64,000 nucleotides of DNA from Schlegelella aquatica (GCF_026013905.1 NZ_CP110257.1:2626001-2690000); one strand, 5' to 3'; counted from the stretch's first letter, positions 37,062 to 47,617 are shown. The notes: generated by a model not told the origin, from the letters alone. Program-made: numbers and translations.

Positions 37062-40000
37062 TCAGGCCGATACCTGGGCTTCGCTGCTCTCAGTGTACCG
37101 GGCGATCAGCGCCAGAAGCTCTTCTTCGCTATAGGGCTTGCCCAGGTAGTGATTGACCCCCAGCTCCGCCGCATAGTCGCGATGCTTCTGCGCAATGCGC
37201 GAGGTGATCATGATCACCGGCAGGTGCGCCAGCTTCGAGTCGCCTCGGATGTTGCGGACCAGGTCGAAACCGTCCATCCGGGGCATCTCGATGTCGCTGA
37301 GGACCACCGCCGGCCGCTCCTCGGCCAGACGCTCCAGGGCCTCCAGGCCGTCCTTGGCGAGCGCCACCCGGTAGCCCTCGCGCACCAGCAGGCGCTGGGT
37401 GACGCGACGCACGGTGAGCGAGTCGTCGACCACCAGCACCAGCGGCGTGGCGGGCGCCTCGGGCTGCGGCACCTCCACCGCCGCGGGGGCCGCGGCGGTG
37501 GCCTGCAGGGAGGCGGCCGTCATGGCACGCGCGGCCTCGCCGTAGACCGTGGCGAGCGCCACCGGGTTGTAGATCAACGCCACCGCGCCGGAAGCCAGCA
37601 GCGTCATGCCGGCCAGACCTGGCAGGCGCGACAGCTGCGGGCCGAGGTTCTTGACCACGACTTCCTGGTTGCCGAGCACCTCGTCCACGTGCAGGGCAAT
37701 GCGCTGCTGCGCGCTTCGGATCACGACCACCGGCTGGCTGCGGCCGCCTTCGGTTCCTCGCGGGCTGGACTGCAGCAAGGCGCCCAGCCAGAAGAACGGC
37801 ATGCGCTGGTCGCCCATCGAGTAGCTGCCCGACTCGTAGCAGGCCTCCACCTCCTCGGGCGATGCGCGCCGCACGATCTCCACGAGGTTGGCGGGCACCC
37901 CCACCACCACCTGACCGCAACGCAACATCACCACCTGCGTCACGGCGGTGGTCAGCGGCAGCACGAGCTTGAAGCTGGTGCCTTGGCCTGCGGCCGTCGC
38001 CGTCTCGATGCGCCCGCCCATCGCGTTCACGTCGGCGCGGACCACGTCCATGCCGACGCCGCGGCCGGCCAGCTCGGTCACCGTTTCGGCCGTCGAGAAG
38101 CCCGGGGTGAAGATCAGGTTCGCGAGCTCGGCATCGCTCGGGTGAGCGTCCCGCGAGAGGAGGCCCAGCGCCACCGCACGGTCCCGGATCTTCGGCAGGT
38201 TCAGGCCCGCTCCATCATCGCGGAACTCGATGGAGACTTCGTTGCCCTCCTGGTGCAGCGCGACGACGATGGTGCCCACCGGGTCCTTGCCGCGCGCCGC
38301 GCGCTCCTCGGGCAACTCGATGCCGTGCGTCACGGAGTTGCGCAGCAGGTGCTCGAACGCGGCCGTCATTCGGTCCAGCACGCCGCGGTCCACTTCGATG
38401 GACCCGCCGACGATGTCCAGGCGCACCTGCTTGCCCGTTTCCTTCGCTGCGAGCCGCACCACCCGGTACAGGCGGTCGGACAGCCCCTCGAACTCCACCA
38501 TGCGGGTGCGCAACAGGTCGTCCTGCAACTCGCGCGTCAGGCGCGCCTGTGCAGCCAGCTCGTCCTCGGCCGTCTCCAACGTGCGCTGGAGCGAGCGCTG
38601 CACCGTGGCCACGTCGTTCACCGACTCGGCCATCATGCGCGTGAGCTCCTGGAAGCGGGTGAAACGGTCGAACTCGAGCGGGTCGAACGCATGGCCTTCC
38701 GCTTTGGCCTGCTCCATGCGCGAGGCCATCTGCGTTTCCGCCTGCAGCTCGATGTCGCGCAGCTGCAGCCGCAGGCGTTCCAGGTTGTCGTTGAGGTCCC
38801 CCAGCGATTGCTTGATCTGCCCCACCTCGGCCTCCAGCCGGGCGCGGGTGATGCTCACTTCGCCGGCCTGGTTGACGAGGCGGTCGAGCAGCTGCGCACG
38901 CACGCGCACCGACGCCTGTCCCGAGAGCGACACGGCCCGCGCTGCGACCGGGGCCGCGCCTGAGGCACCCGTGTTGATGAAGCGAGACCAATCGATCTCG
39001 ACCGGCTCGACCGCGGCGCCCGGTGCGTTCTCGCCCTGCGCGGTCCCGCGGTCGTCGTCCGTCGCCGGCGGCTCGGCCTCGAAGACGGGCTCGACCGCTG
39101 CCTCGGCCGCCGCATCCGTCGGCGCCTGGGCCGGCGCCGGGGCGGCTTCAGGCTCGGGCAGACGCTCGGCCACCACGGTCGAGGCGCTCTGCGGCACGGC
39201 GGCCAGCGGCTCCACCGCGGCCGCCGCCTCGGCGTAGCTCTGGGCGTCTTGCTGGCGCAGCAGTTCGAACACCGCGTTCAGCGCATCGACCTGGCCGAGC
39301 AGCGGCTCGACGTCGGCTCCTCGTACGTCGCCGCGGGCCAGCAGGCGCTCGATCTGGCTTTCCAGCCGGTGCGCCATCTCGCCCAGGCGCATGGCTGCGG
39401 CCAGTCGTGCCCCGCCCTTGAAGGTGTGCAACGTGCGCATGCAGGCGTGAGCCGAGGCGGCATGGTCCGGGCGGCCCGCCCATTCGCGCATCTGGGCCGA
39501 CAGTTGCGGCAGCAGCTCCAGCCCCTCCTCCTCGAAGATCGGGAAGAGGTCGGGGTCCACCGCGTCGACCGCGTCGATGTCCTCGTCGATCTGCACGTCG
39601 GCCGGCAGGACCGCGACCGCGGAGCGGGCCGGCGCGCGGGCCTCGATCGCGCCCAACTGCTTGAACTCCGCGCGGCCGAGTTCCAGCGGCATCATCGACG
39701 AGGGGGCCGCGAGCTGGGCGGCTGCGGTCACTGCGGCTTCCACGGCCGCCAGCGGGCCGGGCTGCGATGCGGGCTCCCCGACGTCGCCGAGGGCCGACAG
39801 ATCGATCTCGTCGACACCCAGCGTTTCCTCCGGCCGGTCCAGGCCGCCGGTGCTCGCGGCGCGGTCCTGCGCCAGCCGCGCATGGGCCTGCTCGAGCCGT
39901 TGCGCCGACTCGATCTCGTGCGCCGCCAGGCGCTCCAGCAGGGCCGGCGCGGGCTCCTTCAGGAAGCCCGCGGCAAATTGATGCAGCAGTCGCCGGATCT

Positions 40001-43000
40001 CCTCGGCCACGTCCACGAACAGCCGGGCCTCGTCTTCGGTGCCGCGTCCGATCGCCTGCGAGCGCATCAGGGCGTGCTCGAGCTGGCGCGCGAGATTGGA
40101 CAGATCGGCGAAGCCGACGGTCGCCGAGCTGCCGGCCAGCGAGTGGGCCAGCGCGATCGCGGTCTCCCCCACGGGCCGGTGCAGCTCCATCCCCCACTCG
40201 GCCAGTTCGGTGGTGAGGCGGCGCGACAGCTCGTCCGCCTCGGTGAGGTAGATGTTGAACAGCGGGATGCTGATGCGCAGCGGGCCGACGACCTTGACCT
40301 GCTCGCTCGAGGCGTCCGCGCCCGTCGCCGGCGCGCCGCTCGGCTCGCCCTCTGCTTCGCCGCCCGTGGAGGCGGGCGCCGGGGGCTCGGGCTCGGCAGC
40401 AGCCGCCACGGCCTCGAGCTCCTGGGGGCTCGCCTCGGCGCCTGGGGTGAGCGGCTCGGCGCCCGGCACTGCCAGCGGGACGGCGGCCTCGTCGGGCTGC
40501 ACCGAAGGGGCCGGCGAGGGCTCGAGCGGTGGCAGTTCGAGGTCGAAATCCACTTCCAGTCGGGGCATGGCACCCTCGCCCGGCAGGTCCGCGGGCAACG
40601 ACGCCAGGGACTGCGGCGCCTGCGCGAGCCCTTCGTCGGCTGCCACGGCGGCCTCGGCCTGGAGTTCCTCGCCGGCAGGGGGCGCACCGAGGTCGAGATC
40701 TTCGAAGGAGCCTGCCGCCGCCAGCGGCGCTGCGGCCCCTTCGAAGCCGCTCAGATCCAGCTCGAGCGATGGCACCGGCTCGGCCCCGGCGCCAGACGGC
40801 TGGGACCCCGTGGACGCCGGCCACTGCAGCTCGAAGTCCTCGACCACCTCGACGCTGGCCGGCTCCAGTTCGCTGGCAGGGAGGGTGTCGACGGGCGGCG
40901 TCTGCGCCTGCGGCCGCTCGATCGGCCGCTCGATCGGCTGCAACTCGCCGCGCAGCCGCATCGCGTCCGCGGCGGCGCGCACGGGCGCGCTCGCATGCGC
41001 GACGGGGCCGCCCGAGGCGATCTCCCCGATCCACGCGGCGAGGTATTCCAGCGCGTCGCCGGTCAGGGTGCGCAACTCCTCGCTGGCCGGCCGCTGGTCG
41101 GCCAGCCACATGTTGTAGAGCTGCTCGCAGGCCCACGCCGCCTCGCCGAAGTCGTGCAACCCGACCATGCGGGAGCTGCCCTTGAGCGTATGGAACGACC
41201 GGCGCACGACGGTGATCTGCTCCAGGTCGTCGGGCCCGCTGCCGAGCGCATCGAGCGCCTCGGTCGCGGCGGCCATGACCTCCTGCGCCTCCTCGAGGAA
41301 GACGGCGAGCATCTCGTCGTCCTCCTCCGTGACGCCGCCCGGCGCGGGCGCCGGGGCGACGGCGGGCGGCTGCGGCTCGGGCTCGAGCGCCACCGCCTCG
41401 GAGGCCGTCGCCACGAAGTCGGCCATCGCCTGAGCCACCTGCTCGCGCGCCTCCAGCGGGTCCGCCTGGCCCTGCTCCACCTGCTCGACGGCCGCACGCG
41501 CCTGCGAGAGGGTGGCCGCGAGCGCCGGCTGGTCAGCCACCACCGCTTCCTCGGCCAGTTTCTGCAATTCGGCCGAGACATCCTCCAGCGGCACGTCCTC
41601 GCGGGCCGCCGCCTCGGCGAGCGTCTGCGCCTGCTCGATGAGGCGCGGCTCGACCAGCGCGACCGCCGGGGCTTCCACCGCTGGCACCGTCGACGCCGAC
41701 GGGGTGGCCCGCCCCATCACCGGGCGCAGCTCGCCGGTGTCGCTGTCGAAGACGAACAGCGACTTGGCCATCTGCGGCTGATAGCTCAGCATATCGATCA
41801 GGAAGCCGAGCCCGCCGAGATTGCCGGCCAGACGCTCGAAGGTGCCACCGGCCGAGGCGCGCTGGGGGTCCACGTCGCTGGCGATCAGGCCGTCGACGAC
41901 CTCGCGCATGCGCAGCACCGCTTGCGAGGCCTGATCCATGCCGAGCACCGAGAGCACACCCCGCATCGCGTTGAGCTGGTGCGGCACCGGCACCAGTACG
42001 CTGCGGTCGGCGGGATTGCGGAAGAACTGGTCGATCAGCTTTTCCGCTTCCATCAGCGAGCTGCGCAGCTCCTGCACCACGCTGCCCATGGTCTGGCGGT
42101 CCGACACGCGGCGGTACAGGTCCTCCATCCACGGCTCGAGAGGCTCGGCCGGCTGCCCCTGGCGCACCGACTCGAGGCGCTGCGCCAGCCGCGCGGTACG
42201 CTGGGCCTGCTCCGGGTGATCGAAGTCGACGTCCTCCAGCGACGCCTCCAGGTAGAGCACGCTGGTCGCCACCTCCATCGCCAGCGCCGCCGGCGGGCTC
42301 GCCTTGGACTGCACGGTCTGCTGCACGGCGCGCTGCAGGGCTTGCGCCAGCTCGTCGCCGGCCGGGTAGATCTTCTGGAGCGAGTCGCCGACGAGCGCGA
42401 ACTGCTCGGGCAGGCTCGCCAAGCGGTGCATCTCGCCGCCGGCCACCGCCGACCAGGAGTCCTTGGCCGCCGCGACGCGCTTGCGCGCCTGGGCCAGGAG
42501 GGCAGGATCGAACCGGCCGAGCGACGAGTGCTCGTAGTCGACCGGCTGCTCGTCCACCAGGCCGTAGGCCTCGCGCACGGCCTGCAGCCGAGGTGCCGCC
42601 ACGCCCGAGGGCACGGCGCACTGGGCGCAGAAGAACAGCAGGTCCAGTGCCAGCCGGTCCGAGACGGCCGACTCACCGCGCTCGAGCATGCCGAACTGCG
42701 CCAGGATGCGCGCAGCCACCCGCTTGCTGTAGACATCGTTGCGCAGGAGTCCCTGCGCCTGCGCCTCGAAGAACGCGGCCGCCAGCTTCCAGAAGGTGCG
42801 GGCCTGCAGGTTGACTGCGCCGGCTCCCAGCCCGGCGCACAGGTCGCTCATGCGCTGCGCGGTGGCCGACGGCGACACGTTGCGCATCAGGGCCAGCAGC
42901 AGCGACTCCAGCTCGGTACGCGCCGCGTCGTCGGCCCGGCGCGGCGTCGCGCGCTCGTCGCTGGGCACTTCGGCCCAGCGCCAGTCGGCGTTCCAGAGGT

Positions 43001-43454
43001 CGGCCGGGTGGACGCGGTCCGCCCCGGCCAGCTCCTGCACCGCCCGGTACTGCGGAAACAGCGACACCGGCGAGACTGCCTTGCCCGCGAGGACCCGGGC
43101 AAGGAAGTCCAGCAGGCCGAACGAGGCCTTCTCGATCGCCTCGACCGCTGCCGGCGTGACGCGCTGCGGCTTCTGGATGAAGCGTTGAACCGCCGCCTCC
43201 GAGGCCCTGAGCAGGGTGGCCGCGGCCGGCAGGCCGACGAGTTCGAGCGCGCCCACGCCTTGGTGCAGTTGCTGCCGAGCGGTGCGCAGCACCGCGGGGT
43301 CGACGCCGTCCACGTCCGAGCCGGCAACGCCCTCGGATTCCTTCAGGAACCGACGCAAGGCCTTGTGTGCCGACTCGAGCGACTTGCGCAGTTCCTCCTG
43401 CACCCAAGCCAGTGAGCTCAGGTCATCGCCCATCGTGCTGCGGTTGCTGTCCAT
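37062..43454 (-). CDS. pilL: Hybrid chemosensory histidine kinase PilL/ChpA (multi-Hpt CheA with receiver)
   Basis: 2130 residues. Three canonical Hpt domains have phosphorylatable His755 (SFHTLKGSSRMVG), His1104 (AHSLAGSSATVG) and His1343 (LHTFKGGARLAA). The N-terminus has Hpt-like helices including His64 (QLHQGVGALELVG) and another near residue 490. A dimerisation region (about 1510-1690, VNQAGEVSITRARLE) is followed by the HATPase domain (LLRNSVTHGIELPEERAARG, GRGVGMDVV), a CheW-like domain (about 1840-1980), and a C-terminal receiver (VVDDSLTVRRVTQRLL) with phospho-acceptor Asp2054 (LSDIEMPRMDG). Long acidic Pro/Ala linkers join the modules. It is the kinase of the Pil-Chp system that controls twitching motility and cAMP in relatives, phosphorylating PilG and PilH. 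Confidence 0.93.
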   Translation of the reverse strand: MDSNRSTMGDDLSSLAWVQEELRKSLESAHKALRRFLKESEGVAGSDVDGVDPAVLRTARQQLHQGVGALELVGLPAAATLLRASEAAVQRFIQKPQRVTPAAVEAIEKASFGLLDFLARVLAGKAVSPVSLFPQYRAVQELAGADRVHPADLWNADWRWAEVPSDERATPRRADDAARTELESLLLALMRNVSPSATAQRMSDLCAGLGAGAVNLQARTFWKLAAAFFEAQAQGLLRNDVYSKRVAARILAQFGMLERGESAVSDRLALDLLFFCAQCAVPSGVAAPRLQAVREAYGLVDEQPVDYEHSSLGRFDPALLAQARKRVAAAKDSWSAVAGGEMHRLASLPEQFALVGDSLQKIYPAGDELAQALQRAVQQTVQSKASPPAALAMEVATSVLYLEASLEDVDFDHPEQAQRTARLAQRLESVRQGQPAEPLEPWMEDLYRRVSDRQTMGSVVQELRSSLMEAEKLIDQFFRNPADRSVLVPVPHQLNAMRGVLSVLGMDQASQAVLRMREVVDGLIASDVDPQRASAGGTFERLAGNLGGLGFLIDMLSYQPQMAKSLFVFDSDTGELRPVMGRATPSASTVPAVEAPAVALVEPRLIEQAQTLAEAAAREDVPLEDVSAELQKLAEEAVVADQPALAATLSQARAAVEQVEQGQADPLEAREQVAQAMADFVATASEAVALEPEPQPPAVAPAPAPGGVTEEDDEMLAVFLEEAQEVMAAATEALDALGSGPDDLEQITVVRRSFHTLKGSSRMVGLHDFGEAAWACEQLYNMWLADQRPASEELRTLTGDALEYLAAWIGEIASGGPVAHASAPVRAAADAMRLRGELQPIERPIERPQAQTPPVDTLPASELEPASVEVVEDFELQWPASTGSQPSGAGAEPVPSLELDLSGFEGAAAPLAAAGSFEDLDLGAPPAGEELQAEAAVAADEGLAQAPQSLASLPADLPGEGAMPRLEVDFDLELPPLEPSPAPSVQPDEAAVPLAVPGAEPLTPGAEASPQELEAVAAAAEPEPPAPASTGGEAEGEPSGAPATGADASSEQVKVVGPLRISIPLFNIYLTEADELSRRLTTELAEWGMELHRPVGETAIALAHSLAGSSATVGFADLSNLARQLEHALMRSQAIGRGTEDEARLFVDVAEEIRRLLHQFAAGFLKEPAPALLERLAAHEIESAQRLEQAHARLAQDRAASTGGLDRPEETLGVDEIDLSALGDVGEPASQPGPLAAVEAAVTAAAQLAAPSSMMPLELGRAEFKQLGAIEARAPARSAVAVLPADVQIDEDIDAVDAVDPDLFPIFEEEGLELLPQLSAQMREWAGRPDHAASAHACMRTLHTFKGGARLAAAMRLGEMAHRLESQIERLLARGDVRGADVEPLLGQVDALNAVFELLRQQDAQSYAEAAAAVEPLAAVPQSASTVVAERLPEPEAAPAPAQAPTDAAAEAAVEPVFEAEPPATDDDRGTAQGENAPGAAVEPVEIDWSRFINTGASGAAPVAARAVSLSGQASVRVRAQLLDRLVNQAGEVSITRARLEAEVGQIKQSLGDLNDNLERLRLQLRDIELQAETQMASRMEQAKAEGHAFDPLEFDRFTRFQELTRMMAESVNDVATVQRSLQRTLETAEDELAAQARLTRELQDDLLRTRMVEFEGLSDRLYRVVRLAAKETGKQVRLDIVGGSIEVDRGVLDRMTAAFEHLLRNSVTHGIELPEERAARGKDPVGTIVVALHQEGNEVSIEFRDDGAGLNLPKIRDRAVALGLLSRDAHPSDAELANLIFTPGFSTAETVTELAGRGVGMDVVRADVNAMGGRIETATAAGQGTSFKLVLPLTTAVTQVVMLRCGQVVVGVPANLVEIVRRASPEEVEACYESGSYSMGDQRMPFFWLGALLQSSPRGTEGGRSQPVVVIRSAQQRIALHVDEVLGNQEVVVKNLGPQLSRLPGLAGMTLLASGAVALIYNPVALATVYGEAARAMTAASLQATAAAPAAVEVPQPEAPATPLVLVVDDSLTVRRVTQRLLVREGYRVALAKDGLEALERLAEERPAVVLSDIEMPRMDGFDLVRNIRGDSKLAHLPVIMITSRIAQKHRDYAAELGVNHYLGKPYSEEELLALIARYTESSEAQVSA

Positions 43455-43632
43455 GCTGTCTTGCCCATCAATCAGTCATGCGCGGTCCGGCCGCCCCCCT
43501 GGCGTCACCCCTCGAGCCGCGGCTACCCGGCCGCGCTGCTGGCGTGCGCCCTCCGTCCTTCAGCAGCACCCGGCGATCCACCGGTCTCGTGCCGGCCGTG
43601 GTCGGGAAGAACGTGCGTCCCATGACGAGCGA

Positions 43633-43649
43633 GGGCGGCAGCGCCGCCC
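43633..43649 (-). terminator. Small hairpin downstream of pilJ
   Basis: A 7-bp stem (GGGCGGC with GCCGCCC) and 3-base loop lies 14 bases past the pilJ stop, inside the 209-base pilJ-pilL gap. No T-run follows, so it may reduce rather than stop read-through into pilL. No gene is visible in the rest of the gap. Confidence 0.4.
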
Positions 43650-43663
43650 CCTTGCCCGCGTGT

Positions 43664-45976
43664 TCAGTCGATCTTGAATCGCGCCACCGACTGGCGCAGT
43701 TCCTCGGCGGTCTTGGAGAGTTCGCGCACGAGTTGCGCCGTCGAGCGCGTGCCCTCACCCGTCTGCTCGGTCACCGCGAAGATGTGCTGGATGTTGCCCG
43801 CCACCACGTTCGCCGACTCCGCCTCGCGAGACGCCTGCTCCGAGATCTGTTCGATCAGCTCGGCCAGGCGCCGCGACACGCTGTCGATCTCGACCAGCGC
43901 CGTGCCGGCCGCGTCGGACAGCTTGGCCCCCTCGACCACACCCTGGGTCGAGCGCTCCATGGCGGCCACCGCGTCCTGCGTGTCGGTCTGAATGGTCTTC
44001 ACCAGCGCCGCGATCTGCCGCGTCGCATCCGCCGAGCGTTCGGCCAGCCGCTGCACTTCCTCGGCCACCACCGAAAAGCCCCGGCCCGCTTCACCGGCCG
44101 ACGCTGCTTGAATGGCGGCGTTCAGGGCCAGCACGTTCGTCTGCTCGGTAATGTCGGAAATCAGCTCGGTGATCTCGCCGATCTCCTGCGAAGACTCGCC
44201 CAGTCGCTTGATCCGCTTGGACGTTTCCTGGATCTGCTCGCGGATCGCGTTCATACCGCCGATGGCGTTCTGCACCGCCTGCAGGCCCTGCTCGGCGGCC
44301 TGCAGCGACTGGCGCGCCACCTGGGCCGACTGCTGCGCCTGCGCCGACACCTCGTTGATTCGGCTGGCCATCTGCAGCACCGACTCGCCGGTGTCACGGA
44401 TCTCGCGCAGCTGCTCGGTCGAGGCGGCCAGCAGCTCGGTCGAGGTCGCTTCCACCTGCTGCGTGGTCTCGGCCACCCGGGTCACCGTGCCTTGCACCTG
44501 GGCCACCAGGTTGCGCAGCTCCTCCACGGTGTAGTTCACCGAGTCGGCGATCGCGCCGGTGATGTCCTCGGTCACGGTCGCCTGCTGGGTCAGGTCGCCC
44601 TCGGCCACCGTCTGCAGTTCGTTCATGAGCCGCAGAATGGCCGCCTGGGTGGCGTCGTTGACCCGCTTGGCCTCCTGCTCCTGGCGCTCGGCCTCCAGAC
44701 GCTGCTGTTCGGCGACCCAGGCGCGCTGGCGCTGGTCCTGCAGGTACACGTAGATGAGGCCGCCGATACCCAGCAGCGCCATCGCGACGGTGATGAGCAG
44801 CAGCGCAACGTTGAGCGGACCGAAGCCGGCGCGGCCCGACAGCTGCTCCTGCACGGACTCCAGGCCCTTGCGCAGCGGCTCGCTGTCGGCAACGATCGCC
44901 GCCTGCGCCTCGCGGGCCGACACCAGGCCCTGCAGGTTGCCGAGGATGGCGCCGGCCTGCGTGCGGGTCTGCTCATACAGGCTCATCAGCGCCTGCAATC
45001 TCTCTTTGGTCTGCTCGTCCTTCGAGCCGGGCAGACGCAGTTCGGGGTTGCCCTCCAGCAGGCCTTGGGCGATCTCGCGGAAGGAGTTCAAGTCCTTGCC
45101 GAGCAGGAACACCGCCTCCGGGCTCACGCCTTCCATCGTCAGGAACTCGTTGGCGGACTTGCCGATGCGCTGGGTCAGCATCACGAGCTGCCCGGCGGCG
45201 GAGATCTCGGCGGGGCTCGCGTTCTGCTGCAGCTTCAAGGACGCGATGGTCTCGGCAATCTCGAGCAGGTCGGAGGACTGGCGGTTGATCGTCCGCAGCG
45301 CCTGGCCGACCTGGGTCAGGATCTGCTGCTGCGCCAGCACGGTGGCCGCGTTCTTCTCGGCACGATCGACCAGCGGCAGCAACGGCTCGATGGCCGGCTG
45401 GACGGCCGCCGCGGCCGGCTGCACCTCGAGCCCGTCGTCGCCGCGCGCCAGCGCCCGCACGTCGCGCGCCAGCACCGTGGCGCTTTCCTTCACCTCGGGG
45501 AAGGCCTGCGGGCTGCCGATCAGCGCCTGCGACACCGACTTGGCGAGCCGCTGCGACTGCATCAGCGCCTGGCCGGACACGCTCACCTGGGTCGCGACCT
45601 GGTTCGCAGCGTTTTGCGAGATGATCGTGATGAGCACCAGACCGACCAGACCGCCGATCGTGAGGCCGCCCAGCACCCGCTGCTGCTGGGCCACGGGCAT
45701 GTGGCCGATCAGCGGCACCTTGGATTGCGGCCCGGCCGTCTCGGCCGTCGTGCCTTCCAGCCGGGTGCCGGCGAAGTCGCCCGGCAGTTCCGAGGGCGCC
45801 GCCTCCGAGATGATGGACGAATCCGCGCCCGGCGCCCGCTCCAGCGTCAGCGTGCCGTCCGCGCTGGGCAACGGCAGCTCGTCGAGCCCCTGAGAGGACC
45901 CTTCCGTCGGCATGTCCGGCAAGGCGCCCTTGGACGGCTTCTTGCCCAACCCTTTGAACTTGTCGATCAAACCCAT
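43664..45976 (-). CDS. pilJ: Type IV pilus methyl-accepting chemotaxis protein PilJ
   Basis: 770 residues. A cytoplasmic, Pro/Ser-rich N-terminal region of about 100 residues is followed by a membrane helix ([18 protein letters not shown]). The periplasmic sensor has two PilJ-type helical repeats ([32 protein letters not shown]). Then come a second helix ([21 protein letters not shown]), a HAMP region and a long signalling coiled coil with the hairpin tip [24 protein letters not shown]. It senses pilus-linked or surface cues and drives PilL through PilI. It lies 97 bases after pilI and before pilL on the same strand. Confidence 0.94.
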   Translation of the reverse strand: MGLIDKFKGLGKKPSKGALPDMPTEGSSQGLDELPLPSADGTLTLERAPGADSSIISEAAPSELPGDFAGTRLEGTTAETAGPQSKVPLIGHMPVAQQQRVLGGLTIGGLVGLVLITIISQNAANQVATQVSVSGQALMQSQRLAKSVSQALIGSPQAFPEVKESATVLARDVRALARGDDGLEVQPAAAAVQPAIEPLLPLVDRAEKNAATVLAQQQILTQVGQALRTINRQSSDLLEIAETIASLKLQQNASPAEISAAGQLVMLTQRIGKSANEFLTMEGVSPEAVFLLGKDLNSFREIAQGLLEGNPELRLPGSKDEQTKERLQALMSLYEQTRTQAGAILGNLQGLVSAREAQAAIVADSEPLRKGLESVQEQLSGRAGFGPLNVALLLITVAMALLGIGGLIYVYLQDQRQRAWVAEQQRLEAERQEQEAKRVNDATQAAILRLMNELQTVAEGDLTQQATVTEDITGAIADSVNYTVEELRNLVAQVQGTVTRVAETTQQVEATSTELLAASTEQLREIRDTGESVLQMASRINEVSAQAQQSAQVARQSLQAAEQGLQAVQNAIGGMNAIREQIQETSKRIKRLGESSQEIGEITELISDITEQTNVLALNAAIQAASAGEAGRGFSVVAEEVQRLAERSADATRQIAALVKTIQTDTQDAVAAMERSTQGVVEGAKLSDAAGTALVEIDSVSRRLAELIEQISEQASREAESANVVAGNIQHIFAVTEQTGEGTRSTAQLVRELSKTAEELRQSVARFKID

Positions 45977-46073
45977 AGATCCCTCTAGCTCTTTGCTGTC
46001 GAACCCCGGACCTGCGTCCGGTCAGGCGGCGAGCACGACACCGTCTTGCTCACCACCTCTAGCCCACGATCTT

Positions 46074-46601
46074 CTAGCCCACGATCTTCAAGAAGGCCTC
46101 GTCCCCCGCAAGCGCGGCCAGACTCAGCTCTTGCCAACGACGCCCCTGCCCGTCGAGATAACGCGCGCCGGCGAACGCCGGGCGTGGCCGGCCGTCGCCC
46201 GGTTCGGCGCGCAATTGCTCCTTGGCCCGCAGGCCCGCCAGCCGTTCGACCAGCAAAGCACAGTTGACCTCGAGACCGGGATTGAATGCGATGAGCCGGG
46301 CTTGCTCGCGGCCGGCATCGCCCGCCCCGGGCGACCTGATCCCGAGGAAAGCCGCGAGATCGACCACCCCGTGCAGCCCGCCGCGCAGGTTGGCCACGCC
46401 GAGGAACCAGTCGACGGTGTGGGGCACCGGCACGAAAGCGCCGACGGGGAAGATCTCGCCGGCTTCGGCCAGCGGCAGCAGGAAGCCCTGTCCACCGGAC
46501 TCGACGGCCAGCCAGTTGGCGGTTCGGGCCTCCGTGCGCGCAGCCTGCAGGCGCTCGGCCAGGCGGCTTTGCAGCTCTCGCAGCGCTTCTTTCTTTGCCA
46601 T
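46074..46601 (-). CDS. pilI: CheW-like adaptor PilI
   Basis: 175 residues with one CheW domain: NWLAVESGGQGFLLPLAEAGEIFP, then HTVDWFLGVANLRGGLHGVVDLAAFLG, the standard adaptor core. It couples the PilJ receptor to the PilL kinase. Its position between pilH and pilJ is the conserved order. The start MAKKEALRELQSRLAERL is typical of PilI proteins. Confidence 0.9.
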   Translation of the reverse strand: MAKKEALRELQSRLAERLQAARTEARTANWLAVESGGQGFLLPLAEAGEIFPVGAFVPVPHTVDWFLGVANLRGGLHGVVDLAAFLGIRSPGAGDAGREQARLIAFNPGLEVNCALLVERLAGLRAKEQLRAEPGDGRPRPAFAGARYLDGQGRRWQELSLAALAGDEAFLKIVG

Positions 46602-46656
46602 GCGTCCTGCCTGATCGGGTGCTAGTCTCGAGGGGCCGGGAGGTGGACGACGGCGC

Positions 46657-47022
46657 TCAATCGAAAGCGCGGATCTTGGTGATCAGCTCGTCGGCGTCGA
46701 CGGGCTTGACGATGTAGTCGCGCGCGCCCTGGCGCATGCCCCAGACCTTGTCAGTCTCCTGGTTCTTGCTGGTGCACATGATCACCGGCACATCGGCGTA
46801 GTTCGGATCGCGCGTGAGCGAGCGGGTGAGCTGGAAACCGTTTTGCCCCGGCATCACCACATCCATGAGGATGAGATCCGGCTTCTCCTCGGCCAAGCGG
46901 CGCATCGCCTCGTCGGCGTTCTCGGCCGTGCGCACGCTGTAACCCTTCTTGGTCAGCAGCTCGGACAAGAAATGCAGTTCGGTCTTGGAATCGTCAACCA
47001 ACAGGATCTTCTTGATAGGCAT
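46657..47022 (-). CDS. pilH: Response regulator PilH (single receiver domain)
   Basis: 121 residues, one receiver domain only. Acidic pocket and phospho-acceptor Asp in LLVDDSK and ILMDVVMPGQNGFQ, conserved Thr in IMCTSKNQ and Lys in YIVKPVD. CheY-like; in Pil-Chp systems PilH opposes or drains phosphate from PilG to control pilus retraction. The ATG at 47022 is the family start (PIKKILLVDDSKTE); longer readings of this frame run into pilG. Confidence 0.93.
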   Translation of the reverse strand: MPIKKILLVDDSKTELHFLSELLTKKGYSVRTAENADEAMRRLAEEKPDLILMDVVMPGQNGFQLTRSLTRDPNYADVPVIMCTSKNQETDKVWGMRQGARDYIVKPVDADELITKIRAFD

Positions 47023-47105
47023 GGCTGTTTCCTCACTCGCCGCCCTCCGTCTGAGCGGTCTTGGGTAGCAACAGGGGACGTGGCGGAACCCCGGGCCGGC
47101 CGTCT

Positions 47106-47507
47106 TCAGGCCACTGCGCGGCGGTACTGCTCGACGGCCTGCAGCAACTGGTCTTTGGTGAACGGCTTGGTCAGGTAGTCCTCGGAGCCGACCATACGGC
47201 CCCGCGCTTTGTCGAACAGGCCGTCCTTCGACGAGAGCATGATGACCGGGGTGTGCGCGAACTTGGGGTTGCGCTTGATGATGGCGCAGGTCTGGTAGCC
47301 GTCCAGCCGCGGCATCAGGATGTCGCAGAAGATGAGGTCGGGTTCGTGGTCGTTGACCTTGGCCAGCGCGTCGAATCCGTCCTCCGCGAGCACGACCTCG
47401 TAGCCACCCTGCTTCAGGAAGATCTCGGCGCTGCGCCGGATGGTGTTGCTGTCGTCGATGACCAACACCTTCGCTGCCGCCTCGCCTGGCTTCGCGTTGT
47501 CGCTCAC
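47106..47507 (-). CDS. pilG: Response regulator PilG (single receiver domain)
   Basis: 133 residues with a GTG start preceded by GGAGAGG. Receiver motifs: VLVIDDSNTIRRSAEIFL, phospho-acceptor Asp in IFCDILMPRLDGYQ, Ser in IMLSSKDGLFDKARG and Lys in YLTKPFTKDQLL. The KDGLFDKARGRMVGS stretch is a PilG hallmark. It is the output regulator for pilus extension and is first in the pilG-H-I-J-L order. The 235 bases between it and the rubredoxin gene hold two inverted repeats but no gene. Confidence 0.93.
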   Translation of the reverse strand: MSDNAKPGEAAAKVLVIDDSNTIRRSAEIFLKQGGYEVVLAEDGFDALAKVNDHEPDLIFCDILMPRLDGYQTCAIIKRNPKFAHTPVIMLSSKDGLFDKARGRMVGSEDYLTKPFTKDQLLQAVEQYRRAVA

Positions 47508-47617
47508 TGAGCCCTCTCCTCTCCCACCGGCGCCGCCCGCCGCGCGCCAGGCTCCGAAATTGCCCTGCACTCGCGTGTGGAACCAACCGCCGAGCACCCC
47601 CTCACCACCGCCCATGC

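Noticed and set aside
39249..43415. 1388-codon open frame on the plus strand opposite pilL
   Set aside because: Its composition (His, Arg, Gln, Gly repeats) is the mirror of a GC-rich real gene. The minus-strand frame has clear kinase motifs throughout.
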